From the NCBI GenBank assembly GCA_028714315.1, contig JAQTMN010000004.1:1-64000 (forward strand): 64,000 nt of DNA, in the 5' to 3' direction. The position numbers and the translations under genes were made by a program. The stretch is from Sulfuricella sp. (GTDB lineage: Bacteria > Pseudomonadota > Gammaproteobacteria > Burkholderiales > Sulfuricellaceae). Positions 1 through 10,222 of the stretch are shown here, in pieces (position 1 is the first letter of the stretch; each line of letters opens with the position of its first letter). Below the pieces are notes generated by a model. The model was not told the origin of the DNA. It saw only the letters and a list, made by a program, of their open reading frames with translations, and did no database searches.

Positions 1-8
1 GTTGATCG

Positions 9-415
9 CGCTCCCTGGCGCTTCATACCCGCGTCGCATTGTGGAACAGTGGGTAGCTTCAAAAAGGGCACGAAAAGTAGTTAGCCGCAAAAAGGCGCAA
101 AATTCACAAAAAAGACCAATGGCCCTGATTTTCTTTTGTGCTTTTTGTGCCTTTTCGCAGTCATAAGCCTTTCCCCAGTTCATTGCGCTCCCTGGCGCGT
201 CATACCTGCGTCGCATTGTGGAACAGTGGGTAGCTTCAAAAAGGGCACGAAAAGTAGTTAGCCGCAAAAAGACGCAAAATTCACAAAAAAGACCAATGGC
301 CCTGATTTTCTTTTGTGCTTTTTGTGCCTTTTCGCGGTCATAAGCCTTTCCCCAGTTCATCGCGCCCCCCAGGCGCTGCATACCAGCGTCGCGTTGTGGA
401 ACAGCGGGTAGCCCC
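9..415. repeat. Tandem repeat, about 177-bp period, about 2.3 copies; the last partial copy is the 3' end of the FIST gene
   Basis: 'cgctccctggcgc.tcatacc.gcgtcgcattgtggaacagtgggtagc' at 9 and 186, and a related sequence at 363 inside the minus-strand FIST ORF. Confidence 0.85.
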
Positions 416-1505
416 ATTCGGTGGAGTTGCCGATTTCGCCTAGCGACAGGGCGCCGGCGAGGCTGGCGGCGCCGCTGCGGCGCGCCAGGTCGGCGAGTTC
501 GCCCGCCGCGCGCTCGCCCAGATGCATGCGCCGCCCGGCGCAGTAGAAGGCGAGCAGGTCGCGCCCCCGCATCGGGCCGTTCAGGGCGGTCAGGCCGTTG
601 ACGATGGTTTCCACGGTGAGGGTGGAATCGACCTCCGGCGCCTTGAGCAGCGCCAGCATGGCGTTGGCGGGCACTTCGCCGACGCAGAACAGCGAGCCGT
701 CATCCTCCAGTGCCACCGGGATGCGCACCACGATTTCGTTGTTCGCCCGCACGATGCCGAAGGGGAAATGGGTGGCGTATTGGTAAAAATTGTCGCGGTT
801 GACCTCGACGCCATACTGGGCGCGGACGACTTCCTGATAGACCTCGAACGCTGGCCGCCAGTCGATGGTGATGATGCGGTTGCCTTCGGTGGCGGTGGCG
901 GCGATCATCGGCTCCGGCGCCGCGTAGCCGTGCTCCAGGATCGCGCGGGCGCGGCCGGGCAGCAGGATGGCGAGCACGCCGTCGCCGACGATGTCGCGGC
1001 CGTCGAACAGGCACGGCATCGGCTGGAACGTTTCGCTGCCGGCGTTGACGCCCATGTAATGGACGCGGTCGGCGAGGCGGACGTAGAGGGCGTCTAGAAT
1101 GGAGGCGATGTTGGGGATCATCGCATCGAACATCATGAACAGGCTGGCGTCGCCCGCTTCGCCGATGCGCGTTTCCAGCGTCGCGGCGATCTTTTCTTCC
1201 GGCGGAACCGGCTCGGTGTTGAGGGCGGGGATCAACGCCGTCGGCGGCATGACGTCGAAGCGCAGCAGCCAGAGGCCGTTCTGGCGGAAGCCGTCGCGCG
1301 TCACCAGCGCCGGGAAAATGCCGCCCACCAGGGGGACGCCCTGGTCGCGGCACATCGCCTGAAGGGTGGGAACACCGTCTTTTTCGGCTTCGGGAACCAG
1401 GGCCAGGACGCCCATTTCCGGATAGGCCGCGCGCCAATCCGCCAGCAGCGCCCGGATCGCGCCGGGCTCGGCCGTAGCCAAGTACTGCATACGGTCTTCG
1501 GCCAT
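357..1505 (-). CDS. FIST-domain signal transduction protein
   Basis: MAEDRMQYLATAEPGAIRALL...; FIST_N/FIST_C-like sequence; ATG start at 1505 preferred over the longer ORF. Confidence 0.65.
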   Translation of the reverse strand: MAEDRMQYLATAEPGAIRALLADWRAAYPEMGVLALVPEAEKDGVPTLQAMCRDQGVPLVGGIFPALVTRDGFRQNGLWLLRFDVMPPTALIPALNTEPVPPEEKIAATLETRIGEAGDASLFMMFDAMIPNIASILDALYVRLADRVHYMGVNAGSETFQPMPCLFDGRDIVGDGVLAILLPGRARAILEHGYAAPEPMIAATATEGNRIITIDWRPAFEVYQEVVRAQYGVEVNRDNFYQYATHFPFGIVRANNEIVVRIPVALEDDGSLFCVGEVPANAMLALLKAPEVDSTLTVETIVNGLTALNGPMRGRDLLAFYCAGRRMHLGERAAGELADLARRSGAASLAGALSLGEIGNSTEWGYPLFHNATLVCSAWGAR

Positions 1506-1666
1506 CGTTCCCCCTCCCCCGGCTTGTCGTCGATTGCGACGTTTTCCGGAGATTCTATCACCCCGGTCGCGGGATGTAATGATGGATCGAAGATGCGTTT
1601 TTACGGTAACACCGGTGTCGATTTCGGCTATATTTAACAGGCAGTGAGGGTGAGGGGTGAGAAGAT

Positions 1667-1715
1667 GTAGGTGCGAATTCATTCGCACAAACCGTGCGAA
1701 TGAATTCGCACCTAC
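1667..1715. repeat. Palindromic REP-like element (GTAGGTGCGAATTCATTCGCAC family)
   Basis: gtaggtgcgaattcattcgcac...gtgcgaatgaattcgcacctac; related copies at 10090 and 21329. Confidence 0.85.
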
Positions 1716-1798
1716 ATCCTGAACGGGGCATGGCCTGCGGAGCCGCGTTGTTTTTACGCCGCACCCTTCACTTCTCACGATTTCCAGGATCATGCAAT

Positions 1799-4700
1799 TT
1801 GATAACAACTAAAAAGAAAATCCTCCGGCGCTCCCTGTACGCGGTGTCCGCGCTGGCGCTCGCCGCCCTTGCTGTCGCGGGCTTCCTGGCGTTTCGGGAG
1901 GCCCAGACTTCGGCGCTCCAGGCGCGCTACCTGTCGGGCTTGGCCAAGCAGCTCGGCTGGAAGGTGGAGAAGGGGCCGAACCGGCAGCCGCGCATTCCGC
2001 AGGACGGGCCGTACGACCGGCGCATGGGCTACGCACTGCTGCCGGCGATGCTGCCGCGCCTGGCGACAGAAGGCTTCCAGGTGAGCGCCCAGGCGCGGAT
2101 TTCGCCGCGCATGCAGGAGGTGGTCGACCGCGGCCTGTTCATTCCCTACCGCGAGAAAAACCAGGCCGGACTGGCGATCACCGATTTCAGCGGCCGGCCG
2201 CTGTTCCGGGCGATTTCGCCGACGCGAGTCTACGACAGTTTCGAGGCGATTCCGCCGGTGGTGGTGAACAGCCTGCTGTATATCGAGAACCGCAACCTGC
2301 TCGATCCCGCCCAGCCGAAGAAGAATCCCGCCGTGAACTGGGCTCGCCTGGGGCAGGCCGTGCTGGACAAGCTGATCCAGCTGCTCCGGCCGGAACACGA
2401 GGTGCCCGGCGGCAGCACGCTGGCCACGCAGATCGAGAAGTACCGCCATTCCCCCAACGGCATGACCCTCACCGCCGCCGACAAGCTGCAGCAGATCGAA
2501 TCCGCTTCGGTGCGCGCCTATCTGGGCGGGGAGAACACGCTGCCGGTGCGCCGCCGGATCGCGCTCGCCTATCTCAACACCGTGCCGCTCGCCGCCGTGC
2601 CGGGGTTCGGCGAGGTGAACGGCATCGGCGACGGGCTGTGGGCCTGGTATGGCTGGGACTTCAATTACATCAACCGGATTTTGCGGGCGCCGCCGAGCGG
2701 GGCCGATCTCGCCGAATTCGCCAGCGCCTACAAGCACGTATTGAGCCTGTTCATCGCCCAGCGCCGGCCATCGGCCTATCTCGGCAGGGATCACCGGGCG
2801 CTGGAGGAGCTGACCGACAGCCATCTGCGGGTGCTGGCGCAGGCCGGCGTGATTTCGCCCGCGCTGCGGGACGCGGCGCTGAAGGCGCGGCTGCGCTTCT
2901 TGACCGCCGCGGTGCCGGAAGAAAACGGCGGCTACGCCCCTCACAAGGCGGCCAATGCGGTGCGCGTGCAACTCGCTTCCCTGCTCGGGATGTCCCGCCT
3001 GTACGATGTGGACCGGCTCGATCTCTCGGTGCAAAGCGCGCTCGATGGCGCGCTGCAGAAAAAGACCACCACCGTCCTGCACGATTTGCGGCACCCGGAT
3101 TACGCGCGCGCCGCCGGCCTTTACGGCTATCACCTGCTCTCCGCCGGCGACGATCTCGACAAGATCATCTACAGCTTCACGCTGCACGAGCTCACTCCGC
3201 AGGGCGCCAAGCTGCGCATCCAGGCCGACAATTTCGACCAGCCGTTCGACATCAACCAGGGCACCAAGCTGGATCTCGGCTCCACCGCCAAGCTGAGGAC
3301 GCTGGTGACTTACCTGGAAATCGTCGCCAAGCTGCACGGCCAGTATGCCGGCCTGTCGCCGGAAGCGTTGCGCAAGGTCGAGGTGGAGCCGAGCGACAAG
3401 CTGACGCAATGGGCCATCGATTACCTGGCGCAAAGCGACGACAGGAGCCTTTCCGCCATGCTCGATGCCGCGCTGGAGCGCCGCTATTCCGCCAGTCCCG
3501 GCGAGCGGTTCTTTACCGGCGGCGGCGTGCACGTGTTCCACAATTTCAAGCACGAGGACGACGGCCGGATCATGAGCGTGCGCGAGGCCACGCGCAATTC
3601 GGTCAACCTGGTCTACATCCGCCTGATGCGCGACATCGTGCGCTATTACATGTTCCAGATTCCGGGCTCCTCCGCCCGGATCCTCAAGGACGCGGATGAT
3701 CCGCTGCGGGCGGAATACCTTCGGCGGTTCGCGGACAAGGAAAGCCGGGAGTTCATCGGCCGTTTTTACCTGAAATACAGGGGCAAGCCGACCGGCGAGC
3801 GGATCGAGCTTTTCTTCGCCGGCGTGCGGCCCTCGCCGCACCGGCTCGCCGCTGCCTACCGCTATCTTTTTCCGCAGGCGACGCTCGCCCGGTTCGGCGA
3901 ATTCATGGAAGCGCGCCTGCCCGGCTTCAACGCCTCGGACGAGCACGACCTGCAAAAGATGTACGACCGCTACGGGCCGGGCAAATTCTCGCTGGCGGAC
4001 CAGGGCTACCTGGCACACGTCCACCCGCTGGAACTTTGGCTGGTCGGCTACCTGGCCAGCCATCCCGCCGCGCAGTACCGCGACGTGATCGCCGCCAGCG
4101 GCAAGGAGCGCATCGAGGTTTACGACTGGCTGCTCAAGACCGTGCACAAGAACGCGCAGGACAAGCGCATCCGCAGCTTGCTCGAAGTCGAGGCCTTCCT
4201 CGAAATCCAGCGCAAGTGGAAGCGCCTCGGCTACCCGTTCGACACCCTGGTGCCGTCGCTCGCCACCGCCATCGGCAGTTCGGCCGACCGGCCCGCCGCG
4301 CTCGCCGAGCTGATGGGCATCATCCTCAACAACGGCGTCAGGCTGCCCACCGTGACCATCGAGCGCATGCACTTTGGCGCCGGCACGCCCTTCGACACCG
4401 TCGTCGAGCATGCGGCCATCCAGGGCGAGCGCCTGTTCGCGCCGGAGCTGTCCGCGGCGATCCGCAGCGTGCTGATCGACGTGGTGGAGAACGGCACCGC
4501 CACACGCCTGTCCCACGCCATCGTGCGCGAGGACGGCACGCAGATCCAGATCGGCGGCAAGACCGGCACCGGCGACCAGCGCTACGTTACTTTCTCGGGC
4601 GCGGGCGTGATCAAGGAATCGCGCGCGGTGAACCGCTCCGCCACGTTCGTGTTCTTCATCGGCGACCGTTTTTTCGGCACGCTCACCGCCTTCGTCCCCG

Positions 4701-4954
4701 GCGCGGACGCCGCCGACTATACGTTCACCTCGGCCTTGCCGGCGCAGATCCTGAAGCATTTGCTGCCCGCCCTGAAGCCGCTCACCGAATCCGCCCAGCC
4801 CGTGCCCGAGCAGGTCTACAAAGCGGCGGCATCCACGCAAAAAGCCCCGAAGAGCGAGGCGCCGGAGGAAGAAGAACCGACGGAGGAGGGCGCGAAAGAC
4901 GTCCCCGCACCGGAAGAGGAAACCCCGGAACGGGGCAAGGAGTTGAGCGAGTAG
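1799..4954 (+). CDS. Bifunctional penicillin-binding protein (GT51 transglycosylase/transpeptidase)
   Basis: IENRNLL and GGSTLATQ GT51-like motifs; STAK, SVN and KTGTG transpeptidase motifs; start codon uncertain. Confidence 0.75.
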   Translation: MITTKKKILRRSLYAVSALALAALAVAGFLAFREAQTSALQARYLSGLAKQLGWKVEKGPNRQPRIPQDGPYDRRMGYALLPAMLPRLATEGFQVSAQARISPRMQEVVDRGLFIPYREKNQAGLAITDFSGRPLFRAISPTRVYDSFEAIPPVVVNSLLYIENRNLLDPAQPKKNPAVNWARLGQAVLDKLIQLLRPEHEVPGGSTLATQIEKYRHSPNGMTLTAADKLQQIESASVRAYLGGENTLPVRRRIALAYLNTVPLAAVPGFGEVNGIGDGLWAWYGWDFNYINRILRAPPSGADLAEFASAYKHVLSLFIAQRRPSAYLGRDHRALEELTDSHLRVLAQAGVISPALRDAALKARLRFLTAAVPEENGGYAPHKAANAVRVQLASLLGMSRLYDVDRLDLSVQSALDGALQKKTTTVLHDLRHPDYARAAGLYGYHLLSAGDDLDKIIYSFTLHELTPQGAKLRIQADNFDQPFDINQGTKLDLGSTAKLRTLVTYLEIVAKLHGQYAGLSPEALRKVEVEPSDKLTQWAIDYLAQSDDRSLSAMLDAALERRYSASPGERFFTGGGVHVFHNFKHEDDGRIMSVREATRNSVNLVYIRLMRDIVRYYMFQIPGSSARILKDADDPLRAEYLRRFADKESREFIGRFYLKYRGKPTGERIELFFAGVRPSPHRLAAAYRYLFPQATLARFGEFMEARLPGFNASDEHDLQKMYDRYGPGKFSLADQGYLAHVHPLELWLVGYLASHPAAQYRDVIAASGKERIEVYDWLLKTVHKNAQDKRIRSLLEVEAFLEIQRKWKRLGYPFDTLVPSLATAIGSSADRPAALAELMGIILNNGVRLPTVTIERMHFGAGTPFDTVVEHAAIQGERLFAPELSAAIRSVLIDVVENGTATRLSHAIVREDGTQIQIGGKTGTGDQRYVTFSGAGVIKESRAVNRSATFVFFIGDRFFGTLTAFVPGADAADYTFTSALPAQILKHLLPALKPLTESAQPVPEQVYKAAASTQKAPKSEAPEEEEPTEEGAKDVPAPEEETPERGKELSE

Positions 4955-4995
4955 GCGGGTTTGCCGGCGGTTTGTTTACCGCGCCCTCGTCTTGG

Positions 4996-5064
4996 GTAGG
5001 ATGTGCTGACGAAGGAAGCGCATCATTCGCGAGGCGATGCGGTTCGTTCCTCACCGCATCCTAC
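4996..5064. repeat. Palindromic element (GTAGGATGCGGT family)
   Basis: gtaggatgtg...accgcatcctac; related copies at 11728 and 63692. Confidence 0.75.
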
Positions 5065-5120
5065 GTCCTGATTAGCCACCAACCCCGGTTGAAGGATGGA
5101 CCGCGCCGAAACATTGCAAC

Positions 5121-5177
5121 GTAGGAGCGGCCTCCCGGCCGCGATGCCGTTGTTCGCGGCCGGGAGGCCGCTCCTAC
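5121..5177. repeat. REP-like hairpin (GTAGGAGCGGCCTCCCGGCCGCG family)
   Basis: Near-perfect inverted repeat; related copies at 25394, 36247 and 53576. Confidence 0.9.
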
Positions 5178-5267
5178 ATTTTCTGCTGAACATTGTGGCC
5201 AATCAGGTTTTGCGTCTCTGCGCGCGATGAGGGTTTCGTTTTTTTGTGCCTTTTCGCGGCTAAACCG

Positions 5268-5492
5268 CTAACCCGGACTTCCGCCCTTGTCCTCGCGTTC
5301 GCAGGTGTCGATCCCGAACAGCGCGTTGGCCGGGCAAAACCGCACGATCCCGGTGACCAGCGCGATGGCCGCCACCGCCAGCACCACGATCCGCCAAAGC
5401 ATGTCGAGCGGCACCGCCACCCCGACGATCAGCAGCACGATCCCGATCACGATGCGACCGGTCCGGTCGATTCCGCCGACATTGCATTTCAT
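5268..5492 (-). CDS. DUF2892-type inner membrane protein
   Basis: MKCNVGGIDRTGRIVIGIVLLIVGVAVPLDMLWRI...RFCPANALFGIDTC. Confidence 0.75.
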   Translation of the reverse strand: MKCNVGGIDRTGRIVIGIVLLIVGVAVPLDMLWRIVVLAVAAIALVTGIVRFCPANALFGIDTCEREDKGGSPG

Positions 5493-5651
5493 GTTCGCCT
5501 CCTCTGGCCAAGTGATAGTGTAGTTATAGCTCATGGCGGAGACGCCACGCGAAATCGGCGATAGGTGGTTCACCCCCTCTCCCGCTGGCGGGAGAGGGCC
5601 GGGGTGAGGGTATGTCGCGCTATCCCGCGCATCCTTGAGGGCTGACGGAGC

Positions 5652-7058
5652 TCACTCCAGCGGAACGATCTCCAGTTTCCCGCCGCGCAGGTGTTTGCCG
5701 AGGATTTTGTAGATATCCAGATCGAAATGGGCCGGGCCGCGCCGTTCAGTTCGTTCCCGCAGTTCCTCTTCGGAACCGACGGTGCCCAGGTAGCCCCAGT
5801 TTTCCACCAGGTGCAGGTCGGTGCGCGCGTTGAGCGGCGCGGTTTCCCTGATGCCGACCATGCCTTTGAACGGCCACGCCTGCACCCGCGATTTGGCCAT
5901 CGCTTCCATCAGCCGGAGGTTGTGGCTGGCGATGGATTCCAGGTCGATGCAGGCGCCGCGGCATTTTTCCAGCTGGTAGGCGAAGCAGGGCTTGTCGGGC
6001 GCCGGCGCTTCCAGGCCGAGTTTGGCGTGGCACAGCCGGTGGCCGTCGGCCAGGTTGCGCAGGGTGGCGAGGGCGTTCTTGCGGGAGGTGAACAGGCCGT
6101 ACAAATCCGGCTCGCGGCCGAAATCCGCCATCTCGGCGGCAAAGCCGAGCCGCGGCCGGAGCGCGCCGTCATCGTCCTCGACCAGGAGCCATGAGCACAG
6201 CTCGCTGTTCTGGCGCAGGCGGCGGTTGTGCAGGGGCTGGAGTTGCTTGATCAAGCGCGACTCGGTCAGCAGGGCGCCCAGTTCCCCCGCGGTTTCGATC
6301 CACTCGATCCGCCGCAGTTGGCGCGACAGCGCCATTTCCCCGGCGTGGCGCAGGTCGGCGCTGAAATGCGACAGCACTCTTTTGCGGATGTTGTTGCTCT
6401 TGCCGATGTAGAGCGGCAGGTCGTTTTCGCCGTAGAACAGGTACGCGCCGAAGGTTTCGGGCAGATCGTCGATGATCGCCGGGTCGAGGTGGGCGGGCAG
6501 GGCGGGGCGCTGGGTGATGGCCGCGATCGCCTCGGCGATGGCTTGTTCCGGGCGCACCTCCGCCAGGTGACGCATGAAGAACCACAGCGCCTTGGCGTCC
6601 GCCAGCGCGCGGTGGCGGTTTTCCATCGGCAGGTTGTGGCGCTCGATCAGCGCGTCCAGGTTGTGCTTGTGGTGCTGGGGAAACATCCGCCGCGACAGCT
6701 TGACCGTGCACAGCACGGTGGCGCTGAATGCGATGCCGAGCCGCTTGAACTCGCTGCGCAGAAAACCGTAGTCGAAGCGCGCGTTGTGCGCCACGAACAG
6801 ACGGCCCCGCAGCCGCGCCAGCGCTTCCTCCGCGACGTCCTCGAACGGCGGCGCGTCGGCCACCATCGCGTTGGTGATGCCGGTCAGGCGCTGGATGAAT
6901 TCGGGGATGAGCTCGCCGGGGTTGACCAGCGTGCTCCATTCCCGCACGCCCGTCTGGTCGACTTCGACGATGCCGATCTCGGTGATGCGGTCGAACGCCG
7001 CGTTGGCCCCGGTCGTCTCCAGATCGACGAAAACCAGCGGTTGGTCGAGTGGATTCAT
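5652..7058 (-). CDS. DnaQ-like 3'-5' exonuclease fused to a GIY-YIG (UvrC/Cho-like) nuclease domain
   Basis: FVDLETTGANAAFDRITEIGIV exonuclease motif; GAYLFYGENDLPLYIGKSNNIRKRVLSHF GIY-YIG motif. Confidence 0.85.
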   Translation of the reverse strand: MNPLDQPLVFVDLETTGANAAFDRITEIGIVEVDQTGVREWSTLVNPGELIPEFIQRLTGITNAMVADAPPFEDVAEEALARLRGRLFVAHNARFDYGFLRSEFKRLGIAFSATVLCTVKLSRRMFPQHHKHNLDALIERHNLPMENRHRALADAKALWFFMRHLAEVRPEQAIAEAIAAITQRPALPAHLDPAIIDDLPETFGAYLFYGENDLPLYIGKSNNIRKRVLSHFSADLRHAGEMALSRQLRRIEWIETAGELGALLTESRLIKQLQPLHNRRLRQNSELCSWLLVEDDDGALRPRLGFAAEMADFGREPDLYGLFTSRKNALATLRNLADGHRLCHAKLGLEAPAPDKPCFAYQLEKCRGACIDLESIASHNLRLMEAMAKSRVQAWPFKGMVGIRETAPLNARTDLHLVENWGYLGTVGSEEELRERTERRGPAHFDLDIYKILGKHLRGGKLEIVPLE

Positions 7059-7125
7059 GTTTTCTCCCCCTCCCCTCGCGGGAGGGGGACGGCGCACAAA
7101 ATAAAAATCAGATCGTCGCCCGGGG

Positions 7126-8775
7126 TCACAAGTTCCCCGCCAGCAGGTGGGTCACCTTGGGCGGCTCTTCGCCGCGGTGAAACGCCCGCGCCTTTTCGCT
7201 GACGTCGCGGTCCGCTACGGTGACGCGCTCGTGCTGGCGCAGGTGCTCCAGCCAGGATTCGACCATGAAGCATTCCACCATGCGGCCGGGGTCTTCGATG
7301 TCGTTGAACAGCTCCCACATGAAAGCGCCGTCGCGGCGCCGGATGACGCGCAGCTTTTGCATGACCTTGGTGAATTCGCGGATTCGGGCCGGATCGATGT
7401 GGTATTCCACCGTCACCATCACCGGGCCGCGATCCATGCCGAGATCGTCGGTCGGCATCGGCGTGGGCCAGCGCACCGACGGGCTGAGATCGACGACGTC
7501 GTGGCGTCCGATGCGATAGCGCCAGGTCGCGCCGATGCCGACCACCGCGCCGGCGGACGCCAGGGTGAGCGCGGCGGGGATGCCGACCCAGGTGGCCACT
7601 TGCCCCCACAGCGCGCTGCCCGCCGCCATGCCGCCGGTGAACACCACCCAGAAGAAGGCCAGGCCGCGCGCCCGCACCCAGCTCGGCAGGGCGGTCTGGG
7701 TCGCCGTCATCAGCGACGATACCACGCTGATCCACGCCACTCCGGTCACCACCATGGCGGCCCCGGCGGCCAGCACGTTGCCGCTGTGGGCCAGCGCCAG
7801 CATGGCCAGCGCGTAGAGCACGGTGGCGCCGGCCACGATCAGGTCGCGCCCCTCTCCCCTAGCCCTCTCCCGCAAGCGGGCGAGGGGGACGGAGTCTCGC
7901 TTCGCGAGTCTTATGTTTAGGCGCGGCAGCAGCAGCGCGCCGGCGATGGCACCGATCCCCATGCAGGCGAGGAACAGCCCGTAGGTGCCCGGCCCGCTGC
8001 GCAGCTCCTGCCGCACGATCAGCGGCATCAGCGCCCAGGAGGCGCTGGCGAATACGAAAAACGCGCTGCCCCGCGTCAGCACCGCGCGCAGTTCGGGCGC
8101 ATGGCGCGCGTAGCGCAGGCCGGCGCGCACCGCCCCGGCCAGGCGTTCCGCCGGCAATTCGCTGGTTTGCGGCGAACGCTGCCAGTTCTTCAGGGCGACG
8201 ATGACGGCGAGGAACGACAAGGCGTTCAGGACGAACACCACGCCCGGCCCGGCGGCGGCGACGATCAGGCCGGCCAGCGCCGGGCCGACGGCGCGGGACA
8301 CGTTCATGCCGATGGTGTTGAGTCCGATGGCCGCCGGGAGCTCGCTGCGCGCGACCAGCTCCGGCGTGATCGCGCCCCAGGCCGGCATCATCATGGCGGT
8401 GCCGGCGCCCAGCGCGAAGGTGAACAGCAGCAACAGCGGCGCGCTCGTCATTCCGGCCAGGGTGAGCGCGCCCAGGAGCCCGGCGACGATCATCATCCAC
8501 ACCTGGCTGGCGATCAGGTAGCGCCGCCGGTCCACGATGTCGGCCAGCGCTCCCGCCGGCAACGCCAGCAGGAAGATCGGCGCGGTGGTGGCCGCCTGCA
8601 CCAGGGCCACCATCAGCGGGCTGGGCGCGAGCGAGGTCATCAGCCAGCCGGCGCCCACCTCGTGCATCCACGAGCCGATGTTGGACACGATCGAGGCGAT
8701 CCACAGCATGCGGAAGACGCGGTGCCGGAGCGGCGTCCACGGGGAAGCGGCGGTTTGGGTGGCGGTGATGGACAT
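7126..8775 (-). CDS. MFS transporter (EntS/DUF894-like) with an internal in-frame repeat-derived segment
   Basis: MFS transmembrane pattern; internal KRDSVPLARLRERARGEG peptide coded by a palindromic element. Confidence 0.75.
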   Translation of the reverse strand: MSITATQTAASPWTPLRHRVFRMLWIASIVSNIGSWMHEVGAGWLMTSLAPSPLMVALVQAATTAPIFLLALPAGALADIVDRRRYLIASQVWMMIVAGLLGALTLAGMTSAPLLLLFTFALGAGTAMMMPAWGAITPELVARSELPAAIGLNTIGMNVSRAVGPALAGLIVAAAGPGVVFVLNALSFLAVIVALKNWQRSPQTSELPAERLAGAVRAGLRYARHAPELRAVLTRGSAFFVFASASWALMPLIVRQELRSGPGTYGLFLACMGIGAIAGALLLPRLNIRLAKRDSVPLARLRERARGEGRDLIVAGATVLYALAMLALAHSGNVLAAGAAMVVTGVAWISVVSSLMTATQTALPSWVRARGLAFFWVVFTGGMAAGSALWGQVATWVGIPAALTLASAGAVVGIGATWRYRIGRHDVVDLSPSVRWPTPMPTDDLGMDRGPVMVTVEYHIDPARIREFTKVMQKLRVIRRRDGAFMWELFNDIEDPGRMVECFMVESWLEHLRQHERVTVADRDVSEKARAFHRGEEPPKVTHLLAGNL

Positions 8776-9014
8776 TCGGTGTGCGCTATTGCAGGTCGGG
8801 CGCGCCGTGCCCGATCTGCATACTCGGCGCCTTTACGCTTTTTTCGGTGGGTTTCAAATTATTTATCCTAACGGTCATGGCGAATCGCCGTCCCGAATCA
8901 TGAAACGGCCGTTGTGGGTACGGCTTGAGCCGTACAGTCAGGCTGCGCCCTAAAGGGCACAAGAGCCTGACCCACAGATCATCCGTGATTCCGTGGTTCA
9001 ATTGAAGTTTAGGT

Positions 9015-9941
9015 TTATTGGCTGTCAGCCAGCAGCGCCAAACGCGCCATCCGCAGCGCGCCTTCCCGGCTTCGATGGCCGGCGACAAAGCGCCCGCGGT
9101 GGCAGAACACGCCGCCCTCGATGCCGGTCGCGGCATCCAGTTTCTCCCCGTCCAGCCCGGCCCAGGCGGCGGGCAGGGCTTTGCGGTTGCCGAAGCTGCC
9201 GGCGTGGTCCGGCACGGTATGCACATGCCATTTTGTCGGGGAGTCGGGGTAGACGACATACAAGAGCCCGGCATACTTCGACGATCCCAGCACGGCATCC
9301 TGCCACGGCAGTTCGCGCTCCAGCAGCAACAGCCGCCCTTCTTCCAGCAAGGTGCCCTGCGCCACGGCGGCGCGCGCCGCCTCGAGATCCTGCGCGCCGC
9401 GGATGGCGTTGAGCAGCACCGCCTGCGCCATGCCGAGCGCGCGCTCGAAAGCCTGGTCGCGGGCCGCCGCGGAGGCATCCTCCCGCCAGCCGGGATTGAA
9501 GCCGCCGATGACCGTGGATATGGACATGACGCTGACGGGCGAAGTTTCCTTGCCCAGGGTGACGCCGCAGTCGATGGCGTCCACGCCCTGCACCAGCCAG
9601 TGATCGACCCGGCCGGCAGCAGCGGCGGAACCGCAAAGCTCCACGCCGAGCTCGCGCCAGATCAGGCCGAACGAGCTGAACGGGATGCCGTTGTCGCGCG
9701 CCTCCCGGTATTCGAGTTGATGGTGGTCGAAGCGGCAGGCGGCGGGGTCGAACACGCGCCCCACGTCGAACACGATATCCGCGCGATCCAGCAGTTCTGG
9801 CTCGCGCGTGCGGCGGATGACCACGGACGGGTTGGCGAGGCGCAGCGCGGCGGCGGCGAAAACGTCGTCGGCATGGAAAGAGCCGGAATGGGTGGCGGCC
9901 ACGACGCCGGGGCGCAGGGCGACAGCATGAAGATGGGACAC
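9015..9941 (-). CDS. MYG1 family (UPF0160) protein
   Basis: ATHSGSFHADDVFAAAALR...FDHHQLEYREARDNGIPFSSFGLIW; GTG start. Confidence 0.8.
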   Translation of the reverse strand: MSHLHAVALRPGVVAATHSGSFHADDVFAAAALRLANPSVVIRRTREPELLDRADIVFDVGRVFDPAACRFDHHQLEYREARDNGIPFSSFGLIWRELGVELCGSAAAAGRVDHWLVQGVDAIDCGVTLGKETSPVSVMSISTVIGGFNPGWREDASAAARDQAFERALGMAQAVLLNAIRGAQDLEAARAAVAQGTLLEEGRLLLLERELPWQDAVLGSSKYAGLLYVVYPDSPTKWHVHTVPDHAGSFGNRKALPAAWAGLDGEKLDAATGIEGGVFCHRGRFVAGHRSREGALRMARLALLADSQ

Positions 9942-10089
9942 GGGTATCTCTCGATTAGGGTAAAGGCTGGCGGGAAAGGGCGGCAAGCCGTAACGATAAC
10001 AGGCGCCCACGGTCATCCGCAACAGATCGGCAAAACCCAAAAACGCGGCTGGGCGTGAAATGCCGAACCATGTCGATGGGTTTCGACCT

Positions 10090-10149
10090 GTAGGTGCGAA
10101 TTCATTCGCACGCAGCCCCCGCCGATTGTGCGAATGAATTCGCACCTAC
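10090..10149. repeat. Palindromic element (GTAGGTGCGAATTCATTCGCAC family)
   Basis: Inverted arms gtaggtgcgaattcattcgcac / gtgcgaatgaattcgcacctac. Confidence 0.85.
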
Positions 10150-10222
10150 AGCCGTTCCCGGCATCGCTCGGGAGCGACGCGTTGTATACTGCCCTTTCCC
10201 AATTATTTAAGCAGGTTTCCCG

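Noticed and set aside
1790-4840. 1016-aa minus-strand ORF opposite the PBP gene
   Set aside because: Antisense open frame from high GC third positions; the plus-strand frame has recognisable domains.
5652-7058. Novel exonuclease/GIY-YIG fusion
   Set aside because: DnaQ-GIY-YIG (Cho-like) fusions are a known architecture.
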